Source of the DNA: Aurantiacibacter xanthus
GTDB taxonomy: Bacteria; Pseudomonadota; Alphaproteobacteria; Sphingomonadales; Sphingomonadaceae
Direction of reading: 5' to 3'
Length of the DNA: 64,000 nucleotides
NCBI RefSeq assembly: GCF_003584015.1
Contig: NZ_QXFM01000007.1
Coordinates: 28,388-92,387 of the forward strand
Shown here: piece after piece, positions 45,256 to 55,024 of the stretch
Numbering within the stretch: position 1 is the stretch's first letter
Layout of the letters: each line of letters begins with the position of its first letter
Notes under the pieces: model-generated
Databases searched by the model: none
Told to the model about the DNA's origin: nothing
Seen by the model: only the letters and a program-made list of their open reading frames with translations
Translations under genes and position numbers: made by a program

Positions 45256-46405
45256 CAACGAGCAACAACTCCTTGGCGCGGGCCCTCGCCTCGGCATCGA
45301 CGCTCAGCACGTCATCGAGGCAGGCAGGCGCATCCGGCCCGAACTTTTCGAGCACCTCGGCAGACAATGCCGCAATCTGGGTGAATTTTATCTGACTGGC
45401 GAGGAATGCGGCGACCGCCACCTCATTGGCCGCGTTGAGCACCGCCGGCGCGCCCCCACCCGCCTCAGCCGCCTCTCGGGCCAGACGGGTGGCCGGGAAA
45501 CGCTCCTCGTCCGGCGCGAAGAAGGTGAGTTCGCCGATGGCGGCAAGGTCGAGCGGCTTGCACGGCGTGTCCATCCGCGCAGGGTAAGCAAGGCACGAGG
45601 CAATCGGCACGCGCATATCCGAAGGGCCAAGCTGCGCGAGGGTCGAACCGTCGCGGTATTCGACCATCGAGTGGATGACGCTCTGCGGGTGGACGACGAT
45701 CCGCAAGCGCTCGAGACCGACCGGAAACAGGTGCCAGGCCTCGATGAATTCGAGCCCCTTGTTCATCATCGTGGCGCTGTCGACGCTGATCTTCGCGCCC
45801 ATGTCCCAGTTGGGATGCGCGACCGCCTGCGCCGGGGTGGCGGCCTCCAGTTCGGCGAGCGACCTGGTGCGAAACGGCCCGCCGCTGGCGGTCAGCGTGA
45901 TCGAGCGCACGTCCTCGATGCGATTGCCCTCAAGGCACTGGAAGATCGCGTTATGCTCGCTGTCCATCGGCAGCAGTGTGGTGCCGTGGCGGCGCACCGC
46001 CTCCATCATCACGTCGCCTGCCGAGACCAGCGCTTCCTTGTTCGCGAGCGCGACCGTGCGGCCCTGCTCGATGGCGCGCATCACGGGGCCGAGCCCCGCA
46101 CAGCCGACAATGGCGGCAACGGTAATATCGACCGGGCGCGCCGCCGCATCGCACAGCGCCTCGCGGCCTCCGGCGGCCTCGATCTGCGTGCCCGCAAGGT
46201 GCACGCGCAGCTCTTCGAGGCAGCTTTCCTCGGAAACAACAGCCACTTGTGCGCCGAACTCGACAGCAAGTCTCGCCAGCTTTTCCGCCGAGCAATTGGC
46301 CGTGAGCGCCACCACCTGCCAGTGTTCGCGGTTGCGGCGGATCAGGTCGAGCGTGGAATCGCCGATGGAGCCGGTCGCTCCGAGAATGGAAATGCTGCGG
46401 GTCAT
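45251..46405 (-). CDS. dxr: 1-deoxy-D-xylulose 5-phosphate reductoisomerase
   Basis: A 384-residue MEP-pathway enzyme. NADPH motif SILGATGSIGDSTLDL and metal/substrate motifs (LPMDSEHNAIFQ, TASGGPFR, NKGLEFIEAWHLF) are intact. Overlaps cdsA by 4 bp and rseP by 5 bp. Confidence 0.97.
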   Translation of the reverse strand: MTRSISILGATGSIGDSTLDLIRRNREHWQVVALTANCSAEKLARLAVEFGAQVAVVSEESCLEELRVHLAGTQIEAAGGREALCDAAARPVDITVAAIVGCAGLGPVMRAIEQGRTVALANKEALVSAGDVMMEAVRRHGTTLLPMDSEHNAIFQCLEGNRIEDVRSITLTASGGPFRTRSLAELEAATPAQAVAHPNWDMGAKISVDSATMMNKGLEFIEAWHLFPVGLERLRIVVHPQSVIHSMVEYRDGSTLAQLGPSDMRVPIASCLAYPARMDTPCKPLDLAAIGELTFFAPDEERFPATRLAREAAEAGGGAPAVLNAANEVAVAAFLASQIKFTQIAALSAEVLEKFGPDAPACLDDVLSVDAEARARAKELLLVA

Positions 46406-47172
46406 GAAAGGCCAAACATATGGGGCGCGGTCATCAGCAGATAGATGCCCACGAGAATCGAAACCGCCACCAGCCCGTCGATCCGGTCAAGCACGCCGCC
46501 GTGACCGGGGATCAGATCCGAGGAATCTTTCATCCCGGCGCGGCGCTTGAGCCAGCTTTCGAGAAAATCGCCGCTCTGCGCGACAATGGCGATCAGAAGT
46601 CCAATGCCAATCAGGGCGAGATAGGCGCTCCCTTCCGGCTGCCAATAATGGCCGCATCCGGTGGAAAAGCCGCCGTGGACGAAGGCCGGCTCGCGCCATT
46701 CGCAGATCCAGCGCGGCACCTGCGCGTTAAGGACAATCGCCAGCGTCGCGCCAACCGTTCCGCCGCCGAGCCCCGCCCATGTCTTCGAAGGGCTGATCCG
46801 GGGCGCGATCTTCGGCCCGCCGAGGGTGCGCCCGAAGAAATAGGCGAACACGTCGACCGCGATCACCGCGCTGATAATCAGCACCAGCCAGGCAAGGCTC
46901 TGCGCGCTGACTGTCGCCAGTACGAACACGGCGAGGCCGAGGTAGAGTGCTCCGAAAGCCATCCAGGCGAGCCGTGCTCCGCCAGTGAAGCCAGCCTTGG
47001 CGAGGCGCGAAAACTCCCAGAATCCGGCCGCGCCCACCGCGACGATAAAGGCGGTCAGCACCCAGCCTCCGAGCCAGATTACCGCGCCTGCGATCACGAG
47101 CATCACGATGGCGCTAAGGGCGCGGACGCCGAGATCGGAGGCACCCTTGGCCTTGCGGTCTGCGCCGGTCAC
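46402..47172 (-). CDS. cdsA: Phosphatidate cytidylyltransferase
   Basis: A 256-residue membrane enzyme making CDP-diacylglycerol. The signature lies near the end, SGDFLESWLKRRAGMKDSSDLIPGHGGVLDRID, with several helices before it. It feeds pgsA and pssA in the same window. Overlaps dxr. Confidence 0.96.
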   Translation of the reverse strand: MTGADRKAKGASDLGVRALSAIVMLVIAGAVIWLGGWVLTAFIVAVGAAGFWEFSRLAKAGFTGGARLAWMAFGALYLGLAVFVLATVSAQSLAWLVLIISAVIAVDVFAYFFGRTLGGPKIAPRISPSKTWAGLGGGTVGATLAIVLNAQVPRWICEWREPAFVHGGFSTGCGHYWQPEGSAYLALIGIGLLIAIVAQSGDFLESWLKRRAGMKDSSDLIPGHGGVLDRIDGLVAVSILVGIYLLMTAPHMFGLS

Positions 47173-47226
47173 AGCCCCACCCCCGCTCGTCCTGAGCCGG
47201 AGAGAGATGCGATCAGCAGCACCATC

Positions 47227-47913
47227 TTACCGCCCGCCATAGCGCCGCTCCCGCGTGGCGAATTCCTCGCAGGCCGCGCGCAGCTCGGCCTGCCCGAAAT
47301 CAGGCCACAGCACGTCGGTAAACAGCATCTCTGCATAGGCCGACTGCCACAGCAGGAAGTTCGACAAGCGCACCTCGCCGCTGGTACGGATGAGCAGGTC
47401 CAGCGGTGGCAGGTCGGCGGTATAAAGGTGCTTCTCGATGGCCGAGGCCGTCACCTCACCCTCTGCTGCCGCAAGCGCCGCCGCGCGAACAATCTCCTGC
47501 TGCGCACCGTAGTTCAGCGCCACCACCAGTGTGCGCTTGCCGCCCGCCGTGCGCTCCAGCGCATCTTCAAGCCGTTCGACAATATCGGGATCGAACGCCT
47601 TGTAATCGCCGATAATCCGCAGCCGCAGCCCCTTGGCGATAAAGTCCGCAATGTTCGCTTCGATAAAGCGGCGCATCAGGTTCATGAGGTCGGAAATCTC
47701 CTCCGCCTCACGCTTCCAGTTCTCGCTGCTGAACGCGTAAAGCGTCAGGCACTCGATCCCGAGCACCTCGCAGGCCTCGACCACGCGCTTGACCGCATCG
47801 CCGCCCGCCTTGTGCCCCAAGGCACGCGGCAGCCTGCGCTTCTTCGCCCAGCGTCCATTGCCGTCCATGATAATGGCGACATGGCGGGGATAGGTGGATG
47901 CTACTTGCGACAT
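47227..47913 (-). CDS. uppS: Isoprenyl transferase (undecaprenyl diphosphate synthase)
   Basis: A 228-residue cis-prenyltransferase making the lipid carrier for peptidoglycan. Motifs HVAIIMDGNGRWAKKR, LYAFSSENWKR and LIRTSGEVRLSNFLLWQ are intact. The ATG at 47913 is used because the longer frame to 47955 runs into the repeat. Confidence 0.96.
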   Translation of the reverse strand: MSQVASTYPRHVAIIMDGNGRWAKKRRLPRALGHKAGGDAVKRVVEACEVLGIECLTLYAFSSENWKREAEEISDLMNLMRRFIEANIADFIAKGLRLRIIGDYKAFDPDIVERLEDALERTAGGKRTLVVALNYGAQQEIVRAAALAAAEGEVTASAIEKHLYTADLPPLDLLIRTSGEVRLSNFLLWQSAYAEMLFTDVLWPDFGQAELRAACEEFATRERRYGGR

Positions 47914-47921
47914 TCCGAACA

Positions 47922-48013
47922 CCGCTCGTGCTGAGCTTGTCGAAGCACTGCCCATTTCCTTGCCGCCAGCCCGGCAGAAAAGGACAACCCTTCGACAAGC
48001 TCAGGGTGAGCGG
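47922..48013. repeat. Inverted repeat pair inside the frr-uppS operon
   Basis: CTGAGCTTGTCGAAG at 47931-47945 and its exact complement at 47990-48004, 44 nt apart, from the same family as the pair at 28.9 kb. It separates frr from uppS and could act as an RNA hairpin that trims or attenuates the operon message. Confidence 0.85.
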
Positions 48014-48034
48014 GCGAAGGGACAAAGTGCCCGA

Positions 48035-48592
48035 TCACTGCGTCAGAATTTCCTTTTCCTTGGCCTCGGTCGCCTTGTCGGCATCCGCCACATACTGGTC
48101 GGTGAGCTTCTGCACCTCGTCCTCGAGCTTCTTGCGCTCGTCTTCCGAGATTTCCTTCTTCTTCTCGTCGTCCTTCAGCGCTTCGTTGGCGTCGCGGCGC
48201 ACGTTGCGGATCGCGATCTTGGCCTTCTCGGCATAGGTTCCGGCGAGCTTGGCCAGCTCCTTGCGGCGCTCCTCGGTGAGGTCGGGCAGCGGCAGACGCA
48301 GCGTCTGGCCATCGATCATCGGGTTCAGGCCAAGGTTCGAGTGGGCAATGCCCTTCTCCACCGCGAGCACATTGCTCTTGTCCCACACCTGCACGCTGAG
48401 CATGCGCGGCTCGGGCGCCGAGACCGTCGCCACCTGATTGAGCGGCATCATCGAGCCATAGACCTCGACCATCACCGGATCGAGCAGCGTGGTGTTCGCG
48501 CGGCCCGTGCGCAGACCCGAAAGGTCGCCCTTGAGGCTCTCCACAGCGCCCGCCATGCGGCGCTCAACGTCAGCCTTGTCGTATTTTGCCAT
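48035..48592 (-). CDS. frr: Ribosome recycling factor
   Basis: A 185-residue factor that splits post-termination ribosomes with [29 protein letters not shown] and [12 protein letters not shown] are typical. Follows pyrH on the minus strand. Confidence 0.97.
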   Translation of the reverse strand: MAKYDKADVERRMAGAVESLKGDLSGLRTGRANTTLLDPVMVEVYGSMMPLNQVATVSAPEPRMLSVQVWDKSNVLAVEKGIAHSNLGLNPMIDGQTLRLPLPDLTEERRKELAKLAGTYAEKAKIAIRNVRRDANEALKDDEKKKEISEDERKKLEDEVQKLTDQYVADADKATEAKEKEILTQ

Positions 48593-48622
48593 GATAAATT
48601 CCTGAAATCTCTAAAGCCTGTA

Positions 48623-49342
48623 TCAGTCCTTGCGGACAATCGTCTGCACACCCTCGCCCGCCAGCACGCGCTTCACGTTGCCCTTCTCGCGGATCGAGAA
48701 CACCACGATCGGGATATCGTTCTCGCGGCACAGCGCCACTGCTGCTGCATCCATAACCTTGAGATTGGCCGAAAGCACCTGCGAATAGGAGATTGTTTCG
48801 AAGCGAACCGCATCGTCGGCCTTTTTCGGGTCCTTGTCATAGACCCCGTCGACGCTGGTCCCCTTGAGCAGCGCATCGCAATTCATCTCCGCCGCACGCA
48901 GCGCCGCACCTGTGTCGGTGGTGAAGAACGGGTTGCCGGTGCCCGCGGCGAAGATCACGATCCGGCCCTTCTCCAGATGCCGCTCGGCACGGCGGCGGAT
49001 ATAGGGCTCGCACACGGCGGGCATGGGAATGGCGCTCTGCACGCGGGTTTCGACGCCCGCATTCTCCAGCGCATTCTGCATGGCGAGCGCGTTCATCACC
49101 GTCGCCATCATGCCCATGTAGTCGGCGGTGGTGCGGTCGAGCCCCTTGGCCGCGCCCGAGATACCGCGAAAGATGTTGCCACCACCGATCACGAGGCAGA
49201 TCTCCAGCCCCGTGTCATGAGCCGCCTTCACCTCTTCGGCGAGGCCCGCCACGAATTCTGCGTCGATGCCGAATTCCTGTTCCCCCATCAGCACTTCGCC
49301 CGAAAGTTTGAGGAGAATGCGTTTGGTGTCGGGCAGGAGCAT
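48623..49342 (-). CDS. pyrH: Uridylate kinase
   Basis: A 239-residue amino-acid-kinase-fold UMP kinase. [19 protein letters not shown] and [15 protein letters not shown] elements ([11 protein letters not shown]) and [17 protein letters not shown] are intact. Separated from tsf by 150 bp holding a strong terminator. Confidence 0.97.
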   Translation of the reverse strand: MLLPDTKRILLKLSGEVLMGEQEFGIDAEFVAGLAEEVKAAHDTGLEICLVIGGGNIFRGISGAAKGLDRTTADYMGMMATVMNALAMQNALENAGVETRVQSAIPMPAVCEPYIRRRAERHLEKGRIVIFAAGTGNPFFTTDTGAALRAAEMNCDALLKGTSVDGVYDKDPKKADDAVRFETISYSQVLSANLKVMDAAAVALCRENDIPIVVFSIREKGNVKRVLAGEGVQTIVRKD

Positions 49343-49433
49343 ATGGGGGTATCCTAGGGCAAGAATGCGTGTTGGCGGGCGTCTTAGTGCGCGGGCCGTC
49401 CGGTGCCAAGGGGGCTATCGGCGCACCGCACAG

Positions 49434-49466
49434 CAAAACGGCCACCGGAGCATCCTCCGGCGGCCG
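49434..49466 (-). terminator. Intrinsic terminator after tsf
   Basis: An 11-bp stem with one mismatch (49440-49450 with 49455-49465), loop CATC, followed by GTTTTG on the minus strand. It ends the rpsB-tsf transcript. Confidence 0.8.
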
Positions 49467-49493
49467 CCTTGTTGTCTCGAATGATCGAAAGGA

Positions 49494-50420
49494 TCAGCCG
49501 GCCACTGCAGCAGCAACTTCTGCCGCAAAGTCGGTCTCTTCCTTCTCGATGCCTTCGCCGAGCTGGAAGCGGACATAGTCCTTCAGAACGATCGCAGTGC
49601 CGGCGTCCTTGGCAGCCTTGGCAACGACTTCCGCGATGGGCGTCTTGTTGTCCATCACGAAGACCTGGCTCAGCAGGGCGTTTTCCTTGGCATACTTGGC
49701 CACGGCGCCATCGACCATCTTGGCCTGCACTTCCGCCGGCTTGCCGCTCTCGGCAGCCTTTTCGGCAGCGATCTTGCGCTCGCGGTCGATCACCTCGGCG
49801 TCGAGGCCTTCGGCGTTCAGCGCCTGCGGGAACGCAGCCGCGATGTGCATGGCCAGCTGCTTGCCGAGCGGCTCGAGCACGTCGGCACCGGCTTCGCTCT
49901 CAAGCGCGACCAGCACGCCGATCTTGCCGAGGTTCGGCGCGGCGGCATTGTGCATGTAGGGCACGATCAGACCGCTCGACACGGCAACGCTCTTCACGCG
50001 GCGAACCTGCTGGTTCTCACCGATGGTGGCGACGTTGTTGGTCAGCTTGTCGGCCACGGTGCCGCCGTCGGGATAGGCGGCAGCCTTCAGCGCCTCGACA
50101 TCGTCGCCTTCGACACCCAGAGCAACCTCGGTGGTCTTGCGGACGAAGTCCTGGAACTGGTCGTTCTTGGCGACGAAGTCGGTTTCCGAGTTGACCTCGA
50201 CCGCCACGCCCTTCGTGCCTTCGACGGCCACGCCGACGAGGCCCTCGGCCGCGGTACGGCTCGACTTCTTCTGCACGGCGGCAAGGCCCTTGGCGCGCAG
50301 CGCGTCAACCGCGGCTTCGATGTCGCCATTGGTCTCTTCGAGCGCCTTCTTGGCGTCCATCATGCCTGCGCCGGTCTTTTCGCGGAGCGCTTTTACGTCG
50401 CTTGCAGTAAATGCAGCCAT
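49494..50420 (-). CDS. tsf: Elongation factor Ts
   Basis: A 308-residue guanine nucleotide exchange factor for EF-Tu. [25 protein letters not shown] at the N-terminus is the signature, with TDFVAKND following. Full length; follows rpsB. Confidence 0.98.
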   Translation of the reverse strand: MAAFTASDVKALREKTGAGMMDAKKALEETNGDIEAAVDALRAKGLAAVQKKSSRTAAEGLVGVAVEGTKGVAVEVNSETDFVAKNDQFQDFVRKTTEVALGVEGDDVEALKAAAYPDGGTVADKLTNNVATIGENQQVRRVKSVAVSSGLIVPYMHNAAAPNLGKIGVLVALESEAGADVLEPLGKQLAMHIAAAFPQALNAEGLDAEVIDRERKIAAEKAAESGKPAEVQAKMVDGAVAKYAKENALLSQVFVMDNKTPIAEVVAKAAKDAGTAIVLKDYVRFQLGEGIEKEETDFAAEVAAAVAG

Positions 50421-50524
50421 TGTTCTCTTCCTTTATTCTGTTCCGGTGGCGCCAGGCCTGTGCTGCCCGGCGCCTTGGAGTGCCTGTGTGACATGCCGCT
50501 TACATTGAGCGGCGCGCCTTGCGA

Positions 50525-51301
50525 TCAGGCGTCGGCAGCAGCCGGAGCTTCGCTGACGGCAGCCTCTTCCGGCGGCACGTCCATGGCGCCGATGTCGGCA
50601 CCCGAATCGACCACGCCCGCACCACGGCCGCTCGCAGCGGCAGCAGCAACGGCGTCACAGTAGAGACGCACGGCGCGGCTGGCGTCGTCGTTGCCGGGGA
50701 TCGGGAACGCGATGCCCGAGGGATCGACGTTGGTGTCGAGCACGGCCACGACCGGAATGCCGAGCACGTTGGCTTCCTTGATCGCGAGGTCTTCCTTGTT
50801 GGCGTCGATCACGAACATCACGTCCGGCACGCCGCCCATGTCGCGGATACCGCCGAGCGACAGCTCAAGCTTGTCACGCTCACGGGTGAGGTTGAGGATT
50901 TCCTTCTTGGTGAGGCCGGTGGTGTCGCCGCCAAGCTGCTCTTCCAGCGTCTTGAGACGACGGATCGAGCCCGAGATGGTCTTCCAGTTGGTGAGCATGC
51001 CGCCCAGCCAGCGGTGGTTGACGAAGTGCTGACCGCACGAACGGGCAGCCTGGGCGATCGGCTCGGCAGCCTGACGCTTGGTGCCGACGAACAGCACCTT
51101 GCCGCCGGCACGGGTGGTCGCCTGCACGAAATCGAGCGCGCGGGCCATCAGCGGCACGGTCTGCGACAGGTCGATGATGTGAACACCGTTGCGGGCGCCG
51201 AAGATATACGGCTTCATCCGCGGGTTCCAGCGGTGGGTCTGGTGGCCGAAGTGTGCGCCGGCCTCGATCAATTGCTGCATCGTGACGGTAGGAGCCGCCA
51301 T
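50525..51301 (-). CDS. rpsB: 30S ribosomal protein S2
   Basis: A 258-residue S2. [28 protein letters not shown] is the signature. The C-terminal extension is Ala/Glu-rich. It starts the rpsB-tsf transcript. Confidence 0.98.
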   Translation of the reverse strand: MAAPTVTMQQLIEAGAHFGHQTHRWNPRMKPYIFGARNGVHIIDLSQTVPLMARALDFVQATTRAGGKVLFVGTKRQAAEPIAQAARSCGQHFVNHRWLGGMLTNWKTISGSIRRLKTLEEQLGGDTTGLTKKEILNLTRERDKLELSLGGIRDMGGVPDVMFVIDANKEDLAIKEANVLGIPVVAVLDTNVDPSGIAFPIPGNDDASRAVRLYCDAVAAAAASGRGAGVVDSGADIGAMDVPPEEAAVSEAPAAADA

Positions 51302-51571
51302 AGGTAAATTCCTTTCCGGTTAAGCCTCTGGATAGCGGGGAACCGAACCCGGCAAGAGCCGGATGCGGCACCGGTGATGTGTGCCATCCATGTGGATTTG
51401 TTGAACGCCGTCCACACGAGGGAATCGCATGGCCCGCTTCAACGCGGCGGCCTTTAGCGGCCTTGGCGAAATTAATCCAGCCCCAACCGCACGCTTTCGC
51501 CCGCAAGCCCCGGAACGACTGCGAATCTTCGCCGTTTGTTCCAGAATGGTCGAAAACAGCTTGACCAATGA
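51302..51571. other. Intergenic leader upstream of rpsB
   Basis: Gene-free on both strands by my reading. It must hold the rpsB promoter and leader. A small GC hairpin (CCGGCAAGAGCCGG, 51349-51362) lies close to the rpsB start. A half-matching LexA site (GTTC-N7-GTCG) lies at 51538-51552. No riboswitch or small RNA is recognised. Confidence 0.5.
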
Positions 51572-51586
51572 GAACAAAAATAGAAC
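51572..51586 (+). promoter_or_regulatory. LexA (SOS) box 1
   Basis: GAACAAAAATAGAAC: an exact GAAC-N7-GAAC direct repeat, the alphaproteobacterial LexA site (GTTC-N7-GTTC on the other strand). It lies 60 bp before the ATG at 51646. Confidence 0.8.
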
Positions 51587-51600
51587 AGGAGGGGTATTGA

Positions 51601-51615
51601 GAACATTGCCGGAAC
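51601..51615 (+). promoter_or_regulatory. LexA (SOS) box 2
   Basis: GAACATTGCCGGAAC: a second exact GAAC-N7-GAAC repeat, 29 bp from the first centre to centre and 30 bp before the ATG at 51646. Confidence 0.8.
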
Positions 51616-51645
51616 ATCCGGCGATTCGCAACAAGGAAGACTACG

Positions 51646-51867
51646 ATGATCCTCGCTGTCGCTCTCTCGCTGTTTTTCGGTGTTCTGGCCGGTTTCTCGC
51701 TGCTGGTGTGCGGCCGCTCGGGCATGGAAGGGCTTGCGCAGTGGCGCAGCATCCGTGCCGAACTGGCCCTTATCGATCAGGCCGCTCGGCCAGAGATTGC
51801 TCCACTTCGTCCACGCCCAGCGGCTTTCGCGCAAGGGGCATGGCGGCTGCGTCGCGAGCACGTCTGA
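51646..51867 (+). CDS. LexA-controlled small membrane protein
   Basis: A 73-residue protein with one N-terminal membrane helix (about 2-22, ILAVALSLFFGVLAGFSLLVC) and a basic cytosolic or periplasmic tail (WRSIRAELALIDQ, ending RLRREHV). AAGGAAGA is 5 nt before the ATG. Two perfect LexA boxes precede it, so it should be induced by DNA damage. Size and topology recall SOS cell-division inhibitors such as SidA of Caulobacter, but no sequence match is claimed. Its last 98 bp overlap the 3' end of pssA on the opposite strand. No family is recognised. Confidence 0.75.
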   Translation: MILAVALSLFFGVLAGFSLLVCGRSGMEGLAQWRSIRAELALIDQAARPEIAPLRPRPAAFAQGAWRLRREHV

Positions 51868-52699
51868 CACGGGCATAACGCACAATGCCCAGCGGCATCA
51901 GCGCGAGGTAAACCACGCAGATCAGTGCCAGCGTCCACCACGGCTCGCTCAGCAGAGCGGCGAACAGCAGGCCCGAGAGGGCAATCGCCGGAAGCCGCAC
52001 ATCGGTCGAAGGACGCAGTGATTTCCAGCTCAGAGTAGCGATGTTGCTGATCATCAGCACCGCGATCACCAGCGCCCACAGGCCAACCAGCACCGGCTCG
52101 CGGAACACCGCCATGCCGCTGCCCAGCCACAGATAGAGCGGCAGAAACACCAGCCCTGCCCCCACGGGTGCCGGAATGCCGGTGAGGAACCCGGCGGACT
52201 TGTGCGGTTGTTCATCGACGTCGATCTGCGCGTTGAACCGCGCGAGCCGCAGCGCGCAGCAAATGGCGAAGGCGAGTGCGGCAAACCAACCCATCCGGGG
52301 CAGGTCCTGCAACGACCACAGGAACAGCACCAGCGCAGGCGCCATGCCGAAGCTGAGCGAATCGGCGAGGCTGTCCAGCTCGGCACCGAACCGCGACTGC
52401 GCCTTCAGCAGGCGCGCGATCCGCCCGTCGATCCCGTCGAGCATCCCGGCAAGAATGATGGCGAACATGGTCTTTTCCCATTCGCCCTCGATCGCGAAGC
52501 GGATGCCGGTGAGCCCCGAACACAGCGCCGCGGCCGTAATCGCATTGGGCAGCACCGCCCGCATCGACAGCCCGCGCGGCGCCAGCGAACGCTGCGTCGA
52601 TTCGTGCTCGCTCGCCTTCGGGCCAAGCCAGGCCGGGCCATGCGGTGCGAGCCGGTCGTCGTGCGGCAATTCGTCGCGGTCGAAGTCCTCGTCGCTCAT
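51770..52699 (-). CDS. pssA: CDP-diacylglycerol--serine O-phosphatidyltransferase
   Basis: A 309-residue membrane enzyme making phosphatidylserine. The CDP-alcohol phosphotransferase motif is GMLDGIDGRIARLLKAQSRFGAELDSLADS. About seven helices; a hydrophilic N-terminal extension of 45 residues. The ATG at 52699 has GAGG 8 nt upstream. Follows psd by 10 bp, so psd-pssA form an operon making phosphatidylethanolamine. Confidence 0.94.
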   Translation of the reverse strand: MSDEDFDRDELPHDDRLAPHGPAWLGPKASEHESTQRSLAPRGLSMRAVLPNAITAAALCSGLTGIRFAIEGEWEKTMFAIILAGMLDGIDGRIARLLKAQSRFGAELDSLADSLSFGMAPALVLFLWSLQDLPRMGWFAALAFAICCALRLARFNAQIDVDEQPHKSAGFLTGIPAPVGAGLVFLPLYLWLGSGMAVFREPVLVGLWALVIAVLMISNIATLSWKSLRPSTDVRLPAIALSGLLFAALLSEPWWTLALICVVYLALMPLGIVRYARVRRARDAAAMPLARKPLGVDEVEQSLAERPDR

Positions 52700-52709
52700 C
52701 GGCAATACC

Positions 52710-53462
52710 TCACTGCGCCACCCCTTCGATCAGGGCGATCGCACCGATTTCTGCCAGAACGGTTTCGCCCGCGATCATGCGCTGGCCGGGCAAGACCTTG
52801 GGGTCCGTCCCGATCGGCAGATAGACATCGACACGGCTACCGAACCGAATCAGCCCGACCCGCTGCCCGGCTGCGACAATGTCGCCCGGCTTCACGAAAG
52901 GCACGATCCGCCGCGCCACCAGTCCGGCGATCTGGGTAAAGCCTACGGGCGCGCCGTCGGCCTTCTCGATCAGGATGTGCTGGCGCTCGTTCTCTTCGCT
53001 GGCCTTGTCGAGATCGGCGTTGAGAAAACGGCCCGGCACATAGGCGATCCGGCGGATCGTCCCGCCAACGGGCGCGCGGTTGATGTGGACGTCGAACACC
53101 GACATGAAAATGGAGATCCGCGTAACCGGCTCGCTGCCGAGGCCGGGACGCCCCTGATCGTCAGGGCCCTGCAATTCGGGCGGCGGGGCGACCTTGGTGA
53201 TCAGCGACACCATGCCATCGGCCGGGGCCACGATCAGCCGCTCGCCCTGCGGCACCACGCGTTCGGGATCGCGGAAGAAGGCGAACACACCGCCCGTCAG
53301 CGCGAGCAGCGGCCAGCCAAGAAACTCCCAGTCGACCAGAAACAGCACGACCAGCGCGATAGCCAGAGCCAACAGCCCGAAGCGACGCCCCTCGGGATGG
53401 ACGGGCGGAAAGCTCCACTCGCCAATGCCGCGCCCACGATTATCTTTCAGTTCACCTGCCAT
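52710..53462 (-). CDS. psd: Phosphatidylserine decarboxylase
   Basis: A 250-residue pyruvoyl decarboxylase of the short alphaproteobacterial class. Two helices (about 30-65) and the self-cleavage site [14 protein letters not shown] (between G and S) are visible; the aspartate and histidine motifs [10 protein letters not shown] are intact. Upstream of pssA. Confidence 0.94.
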   Translation of the reverse strand: MAGELKDNRGRGIGEWSFPPVHPEGRRFGLLALAIALVVLFLVDWEFLGWPLLALTGGVFAFFRDPERVVPQGERLIVAPADGMVSLITKVAPPPELQGPDDQGRPGLGSEPVTRISIFMSVFDVHINRAPVGGTIRRIAYVPGRFLNADLDKASEENERQHILIEKADGAPVGFTQIAGLVARRIVPFVKPGDIVAAGQRVGLIRFGSRVDVYLPIGTDPKVLPGQRMIAGETVLAEIGAIALIEGVAQ

Positions 53463-53556
53463 CGGAGCAAGTTAGTGAGTCTGGCCCAAGGCTACAAGCG
53501 CAGCCGCCAGCTTATGCGCGGCTTAGCCACACTGCCGCGTTCGCAACAGCATTCCT

Positions 53557-54978
53557 TCACGCAAGGTCTGATGAGGCCGATCCGACCGTACCCAGACCCA
53601 GCACGAATCGGGCTCCCCCGCCCTCGGCATTCTCTGCCTGCACATGGCCGCGGTGCAGGTCGGCAATAGCCTTGACGATGGCGAGCCCGAGGCCATGCCC
53701 GTTGGGACGATGCTTCAGGCGCACGAACGGTTCGAAGATGTCGCTCAGCCGGTCTTCCGGAATGCCCTCGCCGCGATCTCGCACGGTGATCGTACCGTCA
53801 GACCCGAGCACGACATCCACGGCACTGTCGTCGGGCGCGAAGCGCACCGCGTTTTCGATGAGATTGCCGACTGCCACCATCAGCAATTCGGCCTTGCCGA
53901 GCGCTATCACAGGCGCATCGGGGGCCTCCACCGTGATCGTCACGTTCCGCGCCATGGCAGCTGGCAGATGCTGCTCGCGGGCATCCTCGACCACGTCGCG
54001 CAGATCGACCTCGTCCTGGAGCCGCTGTTCGCGCACTCCCATCAACAACAGCAGTTGCTTCACCATCGAGGAAAGACGGCGGACATCGCCGACGAGGCGG
54101 GTCCGCATCTCGTCGTCCTCGATCATCTCCAGCCTGGTGCGCAGGACGGTCAGCGGCGTGCGCAATTCGTGCGCCGCGGCCGACAGGAACAGGTGCCGTT
54201 GACGCTCGTCTTCCTCCATCCTCCAGATCACGCGATTGACCGCGCGGACCAGCGGCAGCACCTCGATCGGCAGCCCCTTTTCCGGAATGCGGCGATGCGT
54301 GCCATCGGGGCCGATGGCCTGCGTGATCCGCGCCACCCGGCGAATGAGTGAGAAATTCAGCCCGAGGATCGCCGCAAACAGCGCGAAGACAATCGCCACC
54401 GGATAAAGGAAATAGTCCGAATAGAACGTGACCCACTTGTCCCAGTACGACTGTTTCTCGACATCGGGCAACACGATCGGCTCGGTCAGCCCGGTGAACT
54501 CGAAATAGGAATATTCCGGGCACAGCGTATATTGAACGAAAGCCAGACCATCCGACAGCTTGAGAGGCTCACCAACCTGCGCGCAGACCCGCCGACCAGG
54601 AGGCGCCTGCTCGATCTGGCGGGTGATGTCGGCGATGTGGTATTCGTCGTAGAGCTTCGGGTGGCTGGTATTGCCTGCACGCCCGTTCTTCGTCTCCACG
54701 TAATAGCGCATGTTCGGATTGGCCGCGAGGATTGCCCGGAACTCCGGGTTTTCGCGCGGGTCGCTGGCCTCCTCGCCATAGCGCCGACCGAAAGCATAGC
54801 TGCTGAGGATCTGGGTTGCCCGCCCTTGCGTGATGACCAGCGGGTCCGCCTCGACGATCTCGGGCCGATCCGCCACCGGCATGATCACGAAGGTGTAGAA
54901 CCCCCAGCCAAGCAGCACGAAGGTCAGCAACGCCATCTGCGCAAAAATCGACCGGCTCAGCGCGTGCAGGATCTTCAT
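53557..54978 (-). CDS. Membrane sensor histidine kinase
   Basis: A 473-residue two-component kinase. Two helices (12-34 and 188-212) bracket a periplasmic sensor domain of about 150 residues with two cysteines (C132, C153). HAMP-like linker, then HisKA with H270 (AAAHELRTPL) and HATPase (NLIENAVRFAPDD, DRGEGIPEDRL, GHGLGLAIVKAI). No response regulator is next to it, so its partner is unknown. The start at 54978 gives the first helix. It may be the last gene of the BatA-VWA-TPR operon, 46 bp from its end. Confidence 0.92.
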   Translation of the reverse strand: MKILHALSRSIFAQMALLTFVLLGWGFYTFVIMPVADRPEIVEADPLVITQGRATQILSSYAFGRRYGEEASDPRENPEFRAILAANPNMRYYVETKNGRAGNTSHPKLYDEYHIADITRQIEQAPPGRRVCAQVGEPLKLSDGLAFVQYTLCPEYSYFEFTGLTEPIVLPDVEKQSYWDKWVTFYSDYFLYPVAIVFALFAAILGLNFSLIRRVARITQAIGPDGTHRRIPEKGLPIEVLPLVRAVNRVIWRMEEDERQRHLFLSAAAHELRTPLTVLRTRLEMIEDDEMRTRLVGDVRRLSSMVKQLLLLMGVREQRLQDEVDLRDVVEDAREQHLPAAMARNVTITVEAPDAPVIALGKAELLMVAVGNLIENAVRFAPDDSAVDVVLGSDGTITVRDRGEGIPEDRLSDIFEPFVRLKHRPNGHGLGLAIVKAIADLHRGHVQAENAEGGGARFVLGLGTVGSASSDLA

Positions 54979-55024
54979 GCGGCCATCATGGCGCGGTGCG
55001 GGGCGGCTGAAAAGGGAGGACAAC

